This document shows positions 52,361 to 60,749 of a DNA stretch of 64,000 bases, piece after piece. Below the pieces are notes generated by a model. It was not told the origin of the DNA and did not search any database. It saw only the letters and a program-made list of their open reading frames with translations. Position numbers and translations under genes: made by a program. Source of the stretch: CAVWSM01 sp963799425. GTDB taxonomy: Bacteria > Actinomycetota > Actinomycetes > Jiangellales > Jiangellaceae. The stretch spans positions 124,001-188,000 of the forward strand of contig CAWCXA010000012.1 in NCBI GenBank assembly GCA_963799425.1. The letters are read 5' to 3'. Position 1 is the stretch's first letter. Each line of letters begins with the position of its first letter.

Positions 52361-54847
52361 TCACTCTGCCTTCAGTGGAAACGACACCTCGATGATTGTT
52401 CCATCGCCGATCGGGCTGCTGACGTGGATCATGCCGCCGAGAGCCTCCACCCGGTCGCGCATGCCGGTCAGCCCCGTTCCGCGCTGCGAGTCGGCCCCCC
52501 CGACGCCGTCGTCGCGCACACGCAGCTGCAGGTTGTCGGCTCGCTCCTCGAGGAGGACCTCGGCCTGTGATGCAGCCGCGTACTTTGTTGTGTTCGTGAG
52601 AGCCTCGGAGACGACGTAGTAGGCCCCCACCTCGACCGACTCCGGGAACCGGGTCTGTGTTCGGATGTCCAAGTCGACGGGCACACCCGAGCGTCGGGCG
52701 AGCGTGCGCAAGGCGGGGCCGAGCCCGCCCTCGGAGAGGATCGCAGGGTGGATCCCGCGTGAGAGCTCACGCAATTCGTCGAGCACCTCGGTCAGATCCT
52801 GTGCCATCCGATCCATATCCGCGCTGAGGCCGGGCACCTCGGCCGCGGCGCCCTGGGCATTGCGCAGCTCGAGCGCCAGCGAAACGAGCCGTTGCTGTGC
52901 GCCGTCGTGCAGGTCGCGCTCGAGCCGACGGCGTGTCGCGTCCGCTGCTGCCATGACGCGGGCGCGCGATGCCGCTAGCTCACTGCGGCTCTCCGTGTTG
53001 GCGATGGCGGTGGCGATGATCTCGGTGAAGTCGGCCATTCGCTGCTCGGTGTCGGCCGGGAGGGGCCTCAGCCTTGCTGCGATGGTAATCATGCCCCACA
53101 GCCGGCCCCCAACAAGGATCGGACTGCCGACCACCGAGTGGATGCCCTCCTTTTTGACGAATGCTGTCACCTCGGAGTCGTCGTCGGTGCCTTGCGAGAA
53201 GTCGAGGCGGGTGGGACGGCCCGTCTGCTGAACGGTTGCCAGCAACGAGGACCCCAACGGAGGTGTCCAGCGCGCGCCGGGCTTTCGGCCATCATCTTCG
53301 GGCCAGCCGCTGACGCCCATGTACGTAGCCGTGCCATCGGCCTCGAACCGCAGAATCGACGTGAAATCGGCACCCATCAGCGTGTGAACCTCCGCGGCCA
53401 CCGCGGCGAACACCGGGCCCGGCTCCTCCCCGCGCGCGGCCAGCGTCGCAACCCGCCGCAAGGCTGCCTGCTCTTCGGCGATCCGGCGCAGCTCGGCGCG
53501 AGCTTGAGCGTTGGTTATTGCGGTCGCGACCAGGTCGGTGAAGCCTGCCAGCCGCTGCCCAGTGTCGGCTGCGAGCCCGCCGCTGCGCGACCCCACACCC
53601 AGCGCGCCCCAGACCTGCCCTTCCACGGTGATCCCATTGGCAATGCCGGCCACGATGCCTTCGCGGCCTAGCTGCTTGGCCAGCGTGGACGTGGCACTGA
53701 GATCTGCGACGTCCCATGGGCCGACCCTGCGGTCTTTGGCCGCAGCCGTTCGTGCCGCATCCACGCGCTCCCCCAACTGGATGCCGTCACCACTCCAGCC
53801 GCTGCCGGCGATCAACGCGACCGCGTCCGGCTCGAACCGCATCAGGAGCGTCGCATCGACTTCCAAGAGCCGGGCGACCTCATCCGTCGCTGCCGTGAAC
53901 ACGGTCTGGGGTGCGGCGCCCATGGCGACGAGAGTGGCCACCCTGCGCAACGCGGCTTGTTCAAGAGCGAGCTGGTTGAGCTCGACCCGGCTTTGCGCGT
54001 TGGCGATGGCCGTCGCCACAAGTTCCGTAAAGGTCGTGATCTGTGACTCGGTGCCGTCCGGAAAAGGGCGCTCGGTCTTCGACGATGCAGCGATCACGCC
54101 CCATAGGTGGCCCTCCACGATGATCGGGCACCCGACAGACGAGCGGATGCCGAGGTCCTGCGCCTCGGCGGCGATGGAGCCGGTTGCCCCCGCAAAGCTC
54201 CCGACTCGGACGGGTCCCTTTGTTTCGCGCACCTGGCGCGCGATGCTCGGGCCCTCCAGGTCGAAGCGCGTGCCCACCGCCAGGCGGACGGGCACGCGGC
54301 TCCAGGCGGCAACACCGGTCACCGCGCCGTCCTCGTCGTAGCGCTCCATGCGAGCCAGATCGGCACCGCACAGCATTCCGATTTCGCGGGTCACGGCCTC
54401 GAAGACTGTGGGCGACGGGACGCCCTCCGCTACGAGGGTTGCTACGCGGCGTAGCGCCGCCTGCTCCTCCGACAAGCGGGTCGAGTCGCGCGCCATCAGC
54501 CGTTGGCGTGCCGCCAAGTTCCCGACCCCGACCGCAGTGAGGACGAATATCGCCAATGCTGCGACGTCGGTGCCCTTGCTGACCTGAATCGAACCTCTTG
54601 GCGGCAGGAAAAAGTAGGCGACTACCACAGTGCTCAGCACCGCGATGACAGTGGCCGGTCCGCCGCCCCAGAGGAGTGCGACCGGGATGACCGCGAGCAA
54701 GTACAGCACAAGCAGGCTCAGCACTGGTAGATGCGGATCGAGCAGCGCAATCACACCAGTCAGCGCAGCAACCAAAAGCCCGCCGGCAAGAATTCCCTGC
54801 AGCCAGCGCACACGCGGCGGACTCGACAGCCGGGCTGCCACGATCAC
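52361..54847 (-). CDS. Sensor histidine kinase with DUF4118 and three GAF domains
   Basis: The 828-aa kinase has an N-terminal membrane domain of about four helices (about 15-112) and three GAF domains in tandem (about 145-290, 310-455 and 475-620). Each GAF is preceded by an EEQAALRRVATL-type helix (one variant reads LEQAALRR), a sign of internal duplication. The NarL-class box RDLHDGAQQRL (His647) and an HATPase domain (DDGVGGAD, GTGLTGMRDR) follow. Its start overlaps the stop of the receiver-only regulator (ATGA). GAF domains bind cyclic nucleotides, haem, flavin or small ligands; which applies here is not visible. Confidence 0.93.
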   Translation of the reverse strand: MIVAARLSSPPRVRWLQGILAGGLLVAALTGVIALLDPHLPVLSLLVLYLLAVIPVALLWGGGPATVIAVLSTVVVAYFFLPPRGSIQVSKGTDVAALAIFVLTAVGVGNLAARQRLMARDSTRLSEEQAALRRVATLVAEGVPSPTVFEAVTREIGMLCGADLARMERYDEDGAVTGVAAWSRVPVRLAVGTRFDLEGPSIARQVRETKGPVRVGSFAGATGSIAAEAQDLGIRSSVGCPIIVEGHLWGVIAASSKTERPFPDGTESQITTFTELVATAIANAQSRVELNQLALEQAALRRVATLVAMGAAPQTVFTAATDEVARLLEVDATLLMRFEPDAVALIAGSGWSGDGIQLGERVDAARTAAAKDRRVGPWDVADLSATSTLAKQLGREGIVAGIANGITVEGQVWGALGVGSRSGGLAADTGQRLAGFTDLVATAITNAQARAELRRIAEEQAALRRVATLAARGEEPGPVFAAVAAEVHTLMGADFTSILRFEADGTATYMGVSGWPEDDGRKPGARWTPPLGSSLLATVQQTGRPTRLDFSQGTDDDSEVTAFVKKEGIHSVVGSPILVGGRLWGMITIAARLRPLPADTEQRMADFTEIIATAIANTESRSELAASRARVMAAADATRRRLERDLHDGAQQRLVSLALELRNAQGAAAEVPGLSADMDRMAQDLTEVLDELRELSRGIHPAILSEGGLGPALRTLARRSGVPVDLDIRTQTRFPESVEVGAYYVVSEALTNTTKYAAASQAEVLLEERADNLQLRVRDDGVGGADSQRGTGLTGMRDRVEALGGMIHVSSPIGDGTIIEVSFPLKAE

Positions 54848-55251
54848 TGGTCTCCTGCGGCCACCAAGTCACGCACCGCGCTCGCGGACAGGCGAGCCTT
54901 CCAAACGAACCCAGCCGCCGGGCTCGTCGCAATGAGATCCGCGAGATCCTCTTCCCGGCGTGTCGAGATCAGCACGACATGCGCCCGCAGATCAGGATGG
55001 CGCTCGACGAGTTTTCGGGTCAGGTCGAATCCGCTCTCCGCACCAAGAGCGATATCAACAAGGACGACGTCCGGGTGCAGCTCTTCGACCTTGTCCAGTG
55101 CCTCCGCTATCGTGGTCGCGGTGCCAACGACCTCTAGGCCGTCGCGCTCGAGGCTGGAGCGGGCGACGGCCAGGAACCGTTCGTTGTCGTCGACTATCAG
55201 GCAGGTTTGGACCACCCCACAAGCATCCCCAATCGGTCCCTCGTCAGACAT
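54844..55251 (-). CDS. Receiver-only response regulator
   Basis: The protein of about 135 aa contains one receiver domain (CLIVDDNERFL, phospho-acceptor Asp66 in VLVDIALG, Lys in VWKARL) and no output domain. The start is uncertain: ATG at 55251, or a GTG at 55215 that has GGGGA upstream. It is translationally coupled to the triple-GAF kinase downstream. It would act as a phosphate sink or as a protein-interaction switch. A full NarL regulator is transcribed divergently, so the kinase may serve both. Confidence 0.85.
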   Translation of the reverse strand: MSDEGPIGDACGVVQTCLIVDDNERFLAVARSSLERDGLEVVGTATTIAEALDKVEELHPDVVLVDIALGAESGFDLTRKLVERHPDLRAHVVLISTRREEDLADLIATSPAAGFVWKARLSASAVRDLVAAGDQ

Positions 55252-55392
55252 TGCTGCTAGCCGGAATTCCCCGACCCGTCCCGATTCGCGAAAGAACCCG
55301 ACCACCTCGCCGCGCAGTGAGATCATGTGTCCGCTTCGCCCTGCCTGCTCCCTAAGCAGCTGGCAACGCTCGACCGCGTACGCCCGCCGTCC

Positions 55393-55407
55393 CATAATTC
55401 GACCATG
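55393..55407 (+). promoter_or_regulatory. Leaderless promoter -10 for leader ORF/regulator
   Basis: CATAAT (55393-55398) is followed by six bases and the ATG of the 15-aa ORF, the same spacing as at 7030, 41643 and 57878. Confidence 0.45.
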
Positions 55408-55452
55408 ACAACGCCCCGACAACCACCCGACCCAAGGCCGGTGCAACGGTGA
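55405..55452 (+). CDS. Possible 15-aa leader peptide with PPD motif
   Basis: The ORF reads MTTPRQPPDPRPVQR. Its TGA overlaps the GTG of the NarL regulator (GTGA), so translation of the regulator may depend on it. The QPPDP run contains the PPD triplet known to slow ribosomes that lack EF-P. Support is positional only. Confidence 0.4.
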   Translation: MTTPRQPPDPRPVQR

Positions 55453-56114
55453 CAGAGACCACGCGCGAGTTACGGGTCGTCCTTGCCGAGGACGATGTCC
55501 TGCTCCGAGAAGGCCTCGGAAGCCTGTTGGATCAAGCGGGAATGCAGGTGGTGGGGCAGGCCGGCGACGCGACGGAACTCCTCGCGCTGGTCCGCGACAA
55601 GGAGCCGGACGTGGCAGTGATCGACGTTCGCATGCCGCCGACTCACACAGTCGAAGGCCTGGACGCGGCACGCGTGATCCGTGAGGAACGGCCCGAAACC
55701 GCAATCCTCGTCCTGTCTGCATACACCGAGGTCAAGCACGCAACCGAGCTGCTGGCTAGCGGTCGCGGGATCGGCTACCTGCTGAAGAGCCGAGTCACAG
55801 ACGTCGACGACTTCGTCGACACGCTGCATCGCATTGCCAAGGGAGGCTCGGTCGTCGATCCGGCGCTGGTCCAGGAGCTGGTTGGCGCGCGGCGGCGCCA
55901 TGACCCGTTGGCCGCGCTCAGCGAGCGGGAGCGCGAGGTGCTGACGCTCATGGCGGAGGGGCGCTCAAACGCCGGCATTGCCCGCCGACTGTGGGTCACC
56001 GAGGGCACTGTCGAAAAGCACGTGCGGAGCATCCTCTCCAAGCTGGACCTGCCGGAGGCCGACGAAGACCATCGCCGCGTTCTCGCGGTCCTTACCTTCC
56101 TCGAGGAGCGCTGA
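55449..56114 (+). CDS. NarL/LuxR-family response regulator
   Basis: A 221-aa regulator with a receiver (LAEDD, Asp59 in VIDVRMPPTH, Lys in LLKSRV) and a LuxR DNA-binding domain (LSEREREVLTLMAEGRSNAGIA). It lies divergent from the receiver-only regulator and triple-GAF kinase, so it is the likely output of that kinase. The GTG start overlaps a 15-aa leader ORF. The protein is closely similar in style to the regulator at 20020, suggesting the two arose by duplication within one family. Confidence 0.94.
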   Translation: MTETTRELRVVLAEDDVLLREGLGSLLDQAGMQVVGQAGDATELLALVRDKEPDVAVIDVRMPPTHTVEGLDAARVIREERPETAILVLSAYTEVKHATELLASGRGIGYLLKSRVTDVDDFVDTLHRIAKGGSVVDPALVQELVGARRRHDPLAALSEREREVLTLMAEGRSNAGIARRLWVTEGTVEKHVRSILSKLDLPEADEDHRRVLAVLTFLEER

Positions 56115-56275
56115 CCGGCTTCCAACATCGCGTACGTGGCGGCTAGCAGTTGGCAGGTAGTCATGGATTCCTACTAGCACTCAATCGGATCGGGCGCTGG
56201 CCGGGATGGCGCCGGGGCGTGCGAGGGCGAACCTTGAGGCTCAGGGGTGATCGAGCGACAAGGGAGCCATCGTCC

Positions 56276-57145
56276 ATGTCGGAAGTGACGCAGGTGACCG
56301 CCGCAGCGGCCGGCACGATCGATGTGGGCGGTGACCTGACTGTCAATCGCCTCGGGTTCGGTGCGATGCGCATTACGGGTGAGGGCATCTGGGGCCCGCC
56401 CGCCGACCGCGGCGAGGCGAAGGCTGTTTTGCGCCGCGCTGTCGAGCTGGGCGTCAACTTCATCGACACCGCCGACTCGTACGGGCCGCACGTAAGCGAA
56501 GAGCTCATCAGCGAGGCGCTCTACCCGTACCCAAATGATCTCGTCATCGCCTCCAAGGGTGGCCGGGTACGCCCTGGTCGCGAACCGAGTCCGTGGCCGG
56601 TCGACGGCCGGCCGGAACACCTGATCGCGGCGTGCGAGGGAAGCCTTCAGCGGCTCAGGCTTGAGCAGATCCCGCTCTACCAATTCCACCGACCGGACAC
56701 GCAAGTGCCATTCGAGGACTCGATCGGTGCACTCATCCATCTCAAGGAGCAGGGCAAGATCCGACACATCGGGCTGTCCAACGTCACCGAAGGACAGCTG
56801 CGGCGAGCACAGCGGCTCACCGCAGTCGTGTCCATCCAGAACCGATTCAACGTCGGCGACCGCGGCTCAGAGACGCTTGTCGACCTGTGTGAGCAGGAGC
56901 AGCTGGTGTTCCTGCCCTGGGCGCCCATCCACGATTTCGACAGCAGCCGAACCGTGCAGGGCATCGCCCAGAGCCATGACGCGACAACGCGGCAGGTGGT
57001 GCTCGCCTGGCTGCTGGCCCGCTCGCCATCGATCCTGCCGATCCCCGGCACTGGTTCGGTTTCCCACCTTGAGCACAACGTGGCAGCAGCCTCGCTGCAG
57101 CTAACCCCGCGTGAGGTCGCGGCGGTCACTCAGAGCGTGGGCTGA
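56276..57145 (+). CDS. Aldo/keto reductase
   Basis: The 289-aa TIM-barrel oxidoreductase has the catalytic region NFIDTADSYG (Asp and Tyr), Lys in VIASKGG, His in YQFHRPDTQ, and the C-terminal NADPH site LPIPGTGSVSHLEHN. The ATG at 56276 has AGGGAG upstream; the longer frame has no family similarity. It reduces aldehydes or ketones with NADPH. The hypothetical gene that follows starts two bases after its stop. Confidence 0.92.
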   Translation: MSEVTQVTAAAAGTIDVGGDLTVNRLGFGAMRITGEGIWGPPADRGEAKAVLRRAVELGVNFIDTADSYGPHVSEELISEALYPYPNDLVIASKGGRVRPGREPSPWPVDGRPEHLIAACEGSLQRLRLEQIPLYQFHRPDTQVPFEDSIGALIHLKEQGKIRHIGLSNVTEGQLRRAQRLTAVVSIQNRFNVGDRGSETLVDLCEQEQLVFLPWAPIHDFDSSRTVQGIAQSHDATTRQVVLAWLLARSPSILPIPGTGSVSHLEHNVAAASLQLTPREVAAVTQSVG

Positions 57146-57147
57146 CC

Positions 57148-57534
57148 ATGACTGGGAAGCTACGAAGAAGGTTCCGCCGCTGGTCCGGGCGAGTTCGGCG
57201 GTCTGCCGCCTACCGGTGGGCGGATCCGCTGTTGCAGCCCAGCAATCCACCAATCGAGAAGATCGCGTCCGACCTGCGACGACTGCTGTGGGAACACGAC
57301 ATGCTCATGCGAGCCAACGACGTTGCCAAGCAGGGCTTCCGCCTCTGCATTCTGGAAGCCAAGATCAGCGATTGTGCAACGCAGGCAGCCCGGGCACTGG
57401 GTGTCTCTCACCCCGAAAGACCGGCCTACGGTGGATTCGATCATGTCCGGCTCAGCCGGTTTCTCCGCGTCCTTCTAGCCCAGGGGCTCGTGCTGCCTCC
57501 TGTGGCACTGTTGCCTTCGGACAGCCGCTTCTAG
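57148..57534 (+). CDS. Hypothetical protein (128 aa)
   Basis: This soluble protein has a very basic N-terminus (KLRRRFRRWSGRVRR) and a helical centre (IEKIASDLRRLLWEHDMLMRANDVAKQGFRLCILEAKISDCATQAARALG). It has no motif I can assign to a family. It starts two bases after the aldo/keto reductase stop, so it is probably co-transcribed with it. The C-terminus (FLRVLLAQGLVLPPVALL) is hydrophobic but too short for a clear membrane anchor. Confidence 0.65.
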   Translation: MTGKLRRRFRRWSGRVRRSAAYRWADPLLQPSNPPIEKIASDLRRLLWEHDMLMRANDVAKQGFRLCILEAKISDCATQAARALGVSHPERPAYGGFDHVRLSRFLRVLLAQGLVLPPVALLPSDSRF

Positions 57535-57551
57535 ACGAGCGGACGTGCCGG

Positions 57552-57827
57552 TCAGGACGAGTAGTCGGCCGCTGCGATCGCATCGACCTGTTGGGCCACG
57601 TCGAAGCCCTCGGACCCTGGAATGTGTGAGACGAAGCCGACGAGCACGTTGTCGCGCATCACCTGCGCTTCCAGGCCGGCAGCACCGTCCACATCCCAGA
57701 GGGCCTCACGACCGTCCCCGATGACAACGCGCACGCCGAACCGATAGACCCCCCTTCGCTCGACGTGCGCCATGAAGCCTCTGTCGCGCAACCCAACAAC
57801 GACCAGTCCTGCCTCGTCTTCCCGCAT
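57552..57827 (-). CDS. Hypothetical protein (91 aa)
   Basis: The small protein has alternating beta-strand-like segments (LVVVGLRDRGFMAHV, YRFGVRVVIGDG, LVGFVSHIPGSEG). The ATG at 57827 gives a compact product. It is divergent from corA, with 50 bp between the starts. No family is recognised. It could be a small beta-barrel or stress protein, but nothing in the sequence decides this. Confidence 0.6.
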   Translation of the reverse strand: MREDEAGLVVVGLRDRGFMAHVERRGVYRFGVRVVIGDGREALWDVDGAAGLEAQVMRDNVLVGFVSHIPGSEGFDVAQQVDAIAAADYSS

Positions 57828-57842
57828 GTTCCCAGTCTGCGG

Positions 57843-57871
57843 CCGACACCCCGGCCGCGCGCTCCTAGGCT
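57843..57871 (+). promoter_or_regulatory. Leaderless corA promoter
   Basis: CCGACA (57843-57848), a 17-bp spacer and TAGGCT (57866-57871) are followed by six bases and the ATG at 57878. This places the transcript start at the start codon. Confidence 0.55.
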
Positions 57872-57877
57872 GCGTCC

Positions 57878-58852
57878 ATGGCATCTACTCGCCTCTACCG
57901 TGATGGGACCCTGGTACTGGAGGGCTTTCCGGTCGATGACGTCTCGGAGCACCTGAGCCAACCCGGGGTCGCCATCTGGGTCGATCTGAAGGCGTCCGAC
58001 CAAGCGACGCTCGATAAGGTGGCTGGCGAACTCGGTGTGCACGAGATCGCCATCGAGAACGCGACCGCCGGCAATCAGCGGCCCAAGCTCGACCGATACC
58101 CCGACCATGCCTTCCTCGCAGCCTATGAGTTGCGCCTGGACCAAGAGTCGGGCCGGCTGGTTACCTCGGCGCTCACCGCGTTCATCACGTCGCACGCCGT
58201 CGTGACCATCCGCCAGGACGACCTCATCGACGTTGAGGAGATCAAGTCACGCTGGGACGCCGCCCCAAACCTGGCTGCTTCGGGGGTGCCCTATCTGCTG
58301 TGGGGAATTCTCGACTACCTGGTCGACAACCACCTTGACGTGGTACGGGAGCTTGACGAAGCCATCGAAGCTGTGGCGGACCGGCTCTTCGAGGCGCATC
58401 CAGCCGGTGTTCGCGAGCTCCAGCTTCGGCTGTTCGCGCTGCGTACGAGCCTCCTGACCCTCCGTCGTGACGTGCTGCCCATGCAGGACGTCGTCACCGC
58501 CCTCATGCCACGTGACAAGGAGTTCGGGGGCGAGGCGATCTGGCCCTACTACCAGGACGTTCGAGACCACGCTCTGCGCGTCAGCGAGTGGACCGACTCG
58601 CTGCGCGACCTGATGGCCACAACGTTCGAGACCAACATCACCCTCCAGGGAAACCGCCAGAACCTGATCATGAAGAAGGTGACGAGCTGGGCGGCGATCA
58701 TTGCCGTTCCCACGGCGATCACCGGCTACTACGGGCAAAACCTGGACTTCCCCGGGTTTGGGCAGGAGTGGGGATGGATCGTCTCGTCGGTGATCATCGC
58801 CGTGGCATCCGTTCTGCTCTACGCAGCCTTCAGACGTGCCGACTGGCTCTGA
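57878..58852 (+). CDS. CorA-family divalent cation transporter with YGQN signature
   Basis: The 324-aa protein has a cytoplasmic alpha/beta domain, a long stalk helix (about 150-265) and two C-terminal membrane helices. The loop reads GYYGQNLDFPG where canonical CorA has YGMN, so the GMN selectivity motif is changed to GQN. The rest of the fold and length are normal. It probably carries magnesium, cobalt, nickel or zinc; the changed motif leaves selectivity open. The promoter arrangement suggests a leaderless message. Confidence 0.9.
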   Translation: MASTRLYRDGTLVLEGFPVDDVSEHLSQPGVAIWVDLKASDQATLDKVAGELGVHEIAIENATAGNQRPKLDRYPDHAFLAAYELRLDQESGRLVTSALTAFITSHAVVTIRQDDLIDVEEIKSRWDAAPNLAASGVPYLLWGILDYLVDNHLDVVRELDEAIEAVADRLFEAHPAGVRELQLRLFALRTSLLTLRRDVLPMQDVVTALMPRDKEFGGEAIWPYYQDVRDHALRVSEWTDSLRDLMATTFETNITLQGNRQNLIMKKVTSWAAIIAVPTAITGYYGQNLDFPGFGQEWGWIVSSVIIAVASVLLYAAFRRADWL

Positions 58853-58877
58853 CTTCCCTTCCTCTTAGCATCGCTGC

Positions 58878-60749
58878 TCACGAGGCCACGGGCTCGGGCC
58901 GCCTTCCGCCTGTCGTGCGGCTTACCACCTCGTCGACGGTCGAGCCGTCTATGGTCTCCCGCTCGACGAGCACGTCGACGAGCTGATGGAGCGCATCCAG
59001 GTGGTTGGCAAGTAGGTCTGTAGCGCGTCGCGCGGCCTCGCTCAGAAGTCGCTCAACCTCTTGGTCGATGACCCGTTGGGTCGCCTCGGCGTATGGTCTG
59101 CCGCCCACTTCCTGACCGCCCAGGTAGACCTGATGGTCAGAGCCGAACCCAACCGGACCCAGGGCGGGGCTCATACCGAACTCACGCACCATCCGGGTGG
59201 CTAGCTCGGTGGCGCCGACCAGGTCGTTCGCAGCGCCTGTGGAGGCCTCGCCGAGGACAAGGAGTTCGGCGGCCCGTCCGCCCATTCGTATGGCCAGTGA
59301 GTCGTTCAGGTAGCTCTCCGAGTAGAGATGTCGCTCATCGACCGGCAACTGCTCGGTGACGCCGAGTGCCTGACCAGCGGGCAGGATGGTCACCTTGGCG
59401 ACAGGGTCACCGTGTGTGGAAAGGGCGGCGACGAGTGCGTGGCCGCTTTCGTGTACAGCCACGGCGTGCTTCTCGTTCGGCAGTAGCGCATTGGAGCTGT
59501 CGCGTTGCCCGAGCAGGATCCGGTCACGGGCTGCCATGAAGTCCGGTCCCTCGATCACTGTGCGGCCGGCGCGGACCGCGACGATCGCCGCCTCGTTGAT
59601 GAGATTGGCGAGATCGGCGCCGGAGAAGCCAGGGGTCGCCCGGGCCACGACATCAAGGTCGACGTCGGCGGCGAGCGGTTTGCCCTTGCTGTGCACCGCG
59701 AGGATGGCCCGGCGTTCGCGCTGGGCGGGTAGCGGGATGACAACCTGCCGATCGAAGCGGCCCGGCCGCAGGAGCGCCGGATCCAACACCTCCGGCCGGT
59801 TCGTCGCGGCAATGACGACGACGCCGGCGGACGGGTCGAAGCCATCCATCTCCGCGAGCAGTTGGTTGAGTGTCTGCTCGCGTTCGTCATTGGAAATCAC
59901 TTGGCCGCCGCGCCGCTGCCCGATCGCGTCGATCTCGTCGATGAAGATGATGGACGGCGCCCGCTTGCGGGCATCGGCGAACAGGTCGCGGACCCGTGCC
60001 GCGCCAACACCGACGAACATCTCGACGAAGCTGGACCCAGTCACCGAGATGAACGGCACGCCGGCCTCCCCGGCGACTGCTCGCGCGAGCAACGTCTTTC
60101 CGGTGCCTGGTGGCCCGACCATCAAGACACCTTTGGGTCCCTTCGCGCCGGCACTTGCGTACCGACCCGGATTCTTGAGGAAGTCGACAACCTCGGCGAC
60201 TTCCTGTTTCGGGCCCTCGTAGCCGGCCACGTCTGCGAACGTCGTGGCCGGCCGCTCGGTGTCGAAAAGGCGGCCCCTGGATCGCCCGATCCCGCTGATT
60301 CCGGATAGCTGGCGCCGGGCGGACCGCAACGACCACACCACCAGCCCCACGATCAATAGGAGGGGCAGCAGGCTGAACACCACCGACCAGACAGACGTGC
60401 GGGCCGCCTGGGTCGTCACCGTTACTTGATTCTGGTCCAGCAGCTGTGCGAACTGCGGGTCCTGCAGCTCGACCGGGTAGCTCGACGTGAACTTGGTGCC
60501 GTCCTTGAGCGTGCCGGACACGGCACCATCAGACCCCAGAGCCACAGAGTCGACCTTGCCGGCCGTGATGTCGGTCTTGAGCTGGGTGTAGCTCAGATCC
60601 TCCTCCTTGCTGGTGCCCGGCAGCGGCACCAGGAACAGGACTGCGGCAAGCACCACTCCAGTCAGCAGCCACGTCCACCACCGCCGCGTCTGGGGGCCGG
60701 GGGCAGTGTCCCGGTTCGGCGGACGCTGCGATGTCGTTGGGTTGGTCAC
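58878..60749 (-). CDS. ftsH: ATP-dependent zinc metalloprotease FtsH
   Basis: The 623-aa membrane AAA protease has two N-terminal helices (about 24-41 and 121-139), Walker A GPPGTGKT (212-219), Walker B IIFIDEID and the zinc motif HESGH (433-437). It degrades membrane and short-lived cytosolic proteins. The GTG start at 60749 overlaps the PrsW stop (GTGA); the longer frame only covers the PrsW gene. It is a little shorter than housekeeping actinobacterial FtsH, which often has a long C-terminal tail, so it may be a second, stress-linked copy (inference). Confidence 0.95.
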   Translation of the reverse strand: MTNPTTSQRPPNRDTAPGPQTRRWWTWLLTGVVLAAVLFLVPLPGTSKEEDLSYTQLKTDITAGKVDSVALGSDGAVSGTLKDGTKFTSSYPVELQDPQFAQLLDQNQVTVTTQAARTSVWSVVFSLLPLLLIVGLVVWSLRSARRQLSGISGIGRSRGRLFDTERPATTFADVAGYEGPKQEVAEVVDFLKNPGRYASAGAKGPKGVLMVGPPGTGKTLLARAVAGEAGVPFISVTGSSFVEMFVGVGAARVRDLFADARKRAPSIIFIDEIDAIGQRRGGQVISNDEREQTLNQLLAEMDGFDPSAGVVVIAATNRPEVLDPALLRPGRFDRQVVIPLPAQRERRAILAVHSKGKPLAADVDLDVVARATPGFSGADLANLINEAAIVAVRAGRTVIEGPDFMAARDRILLGQRDSSNALLPNEKHAVAVHESGHALVAALSTHGDPVAKVTILPAGQALGVTEQLPVDERHLYSESYLNDSLAIRMGGRAAELLVLGEASTGAANDLVGATELATRMVREFGMSPALGPVGFGSDHQVYLGGQEVGGRPYAEATQRVIDQEVERLLSEAARRATDLLANHLDALHQLVDVLVERETIDGSTVDEVVSRTTGGRRPEPVAS

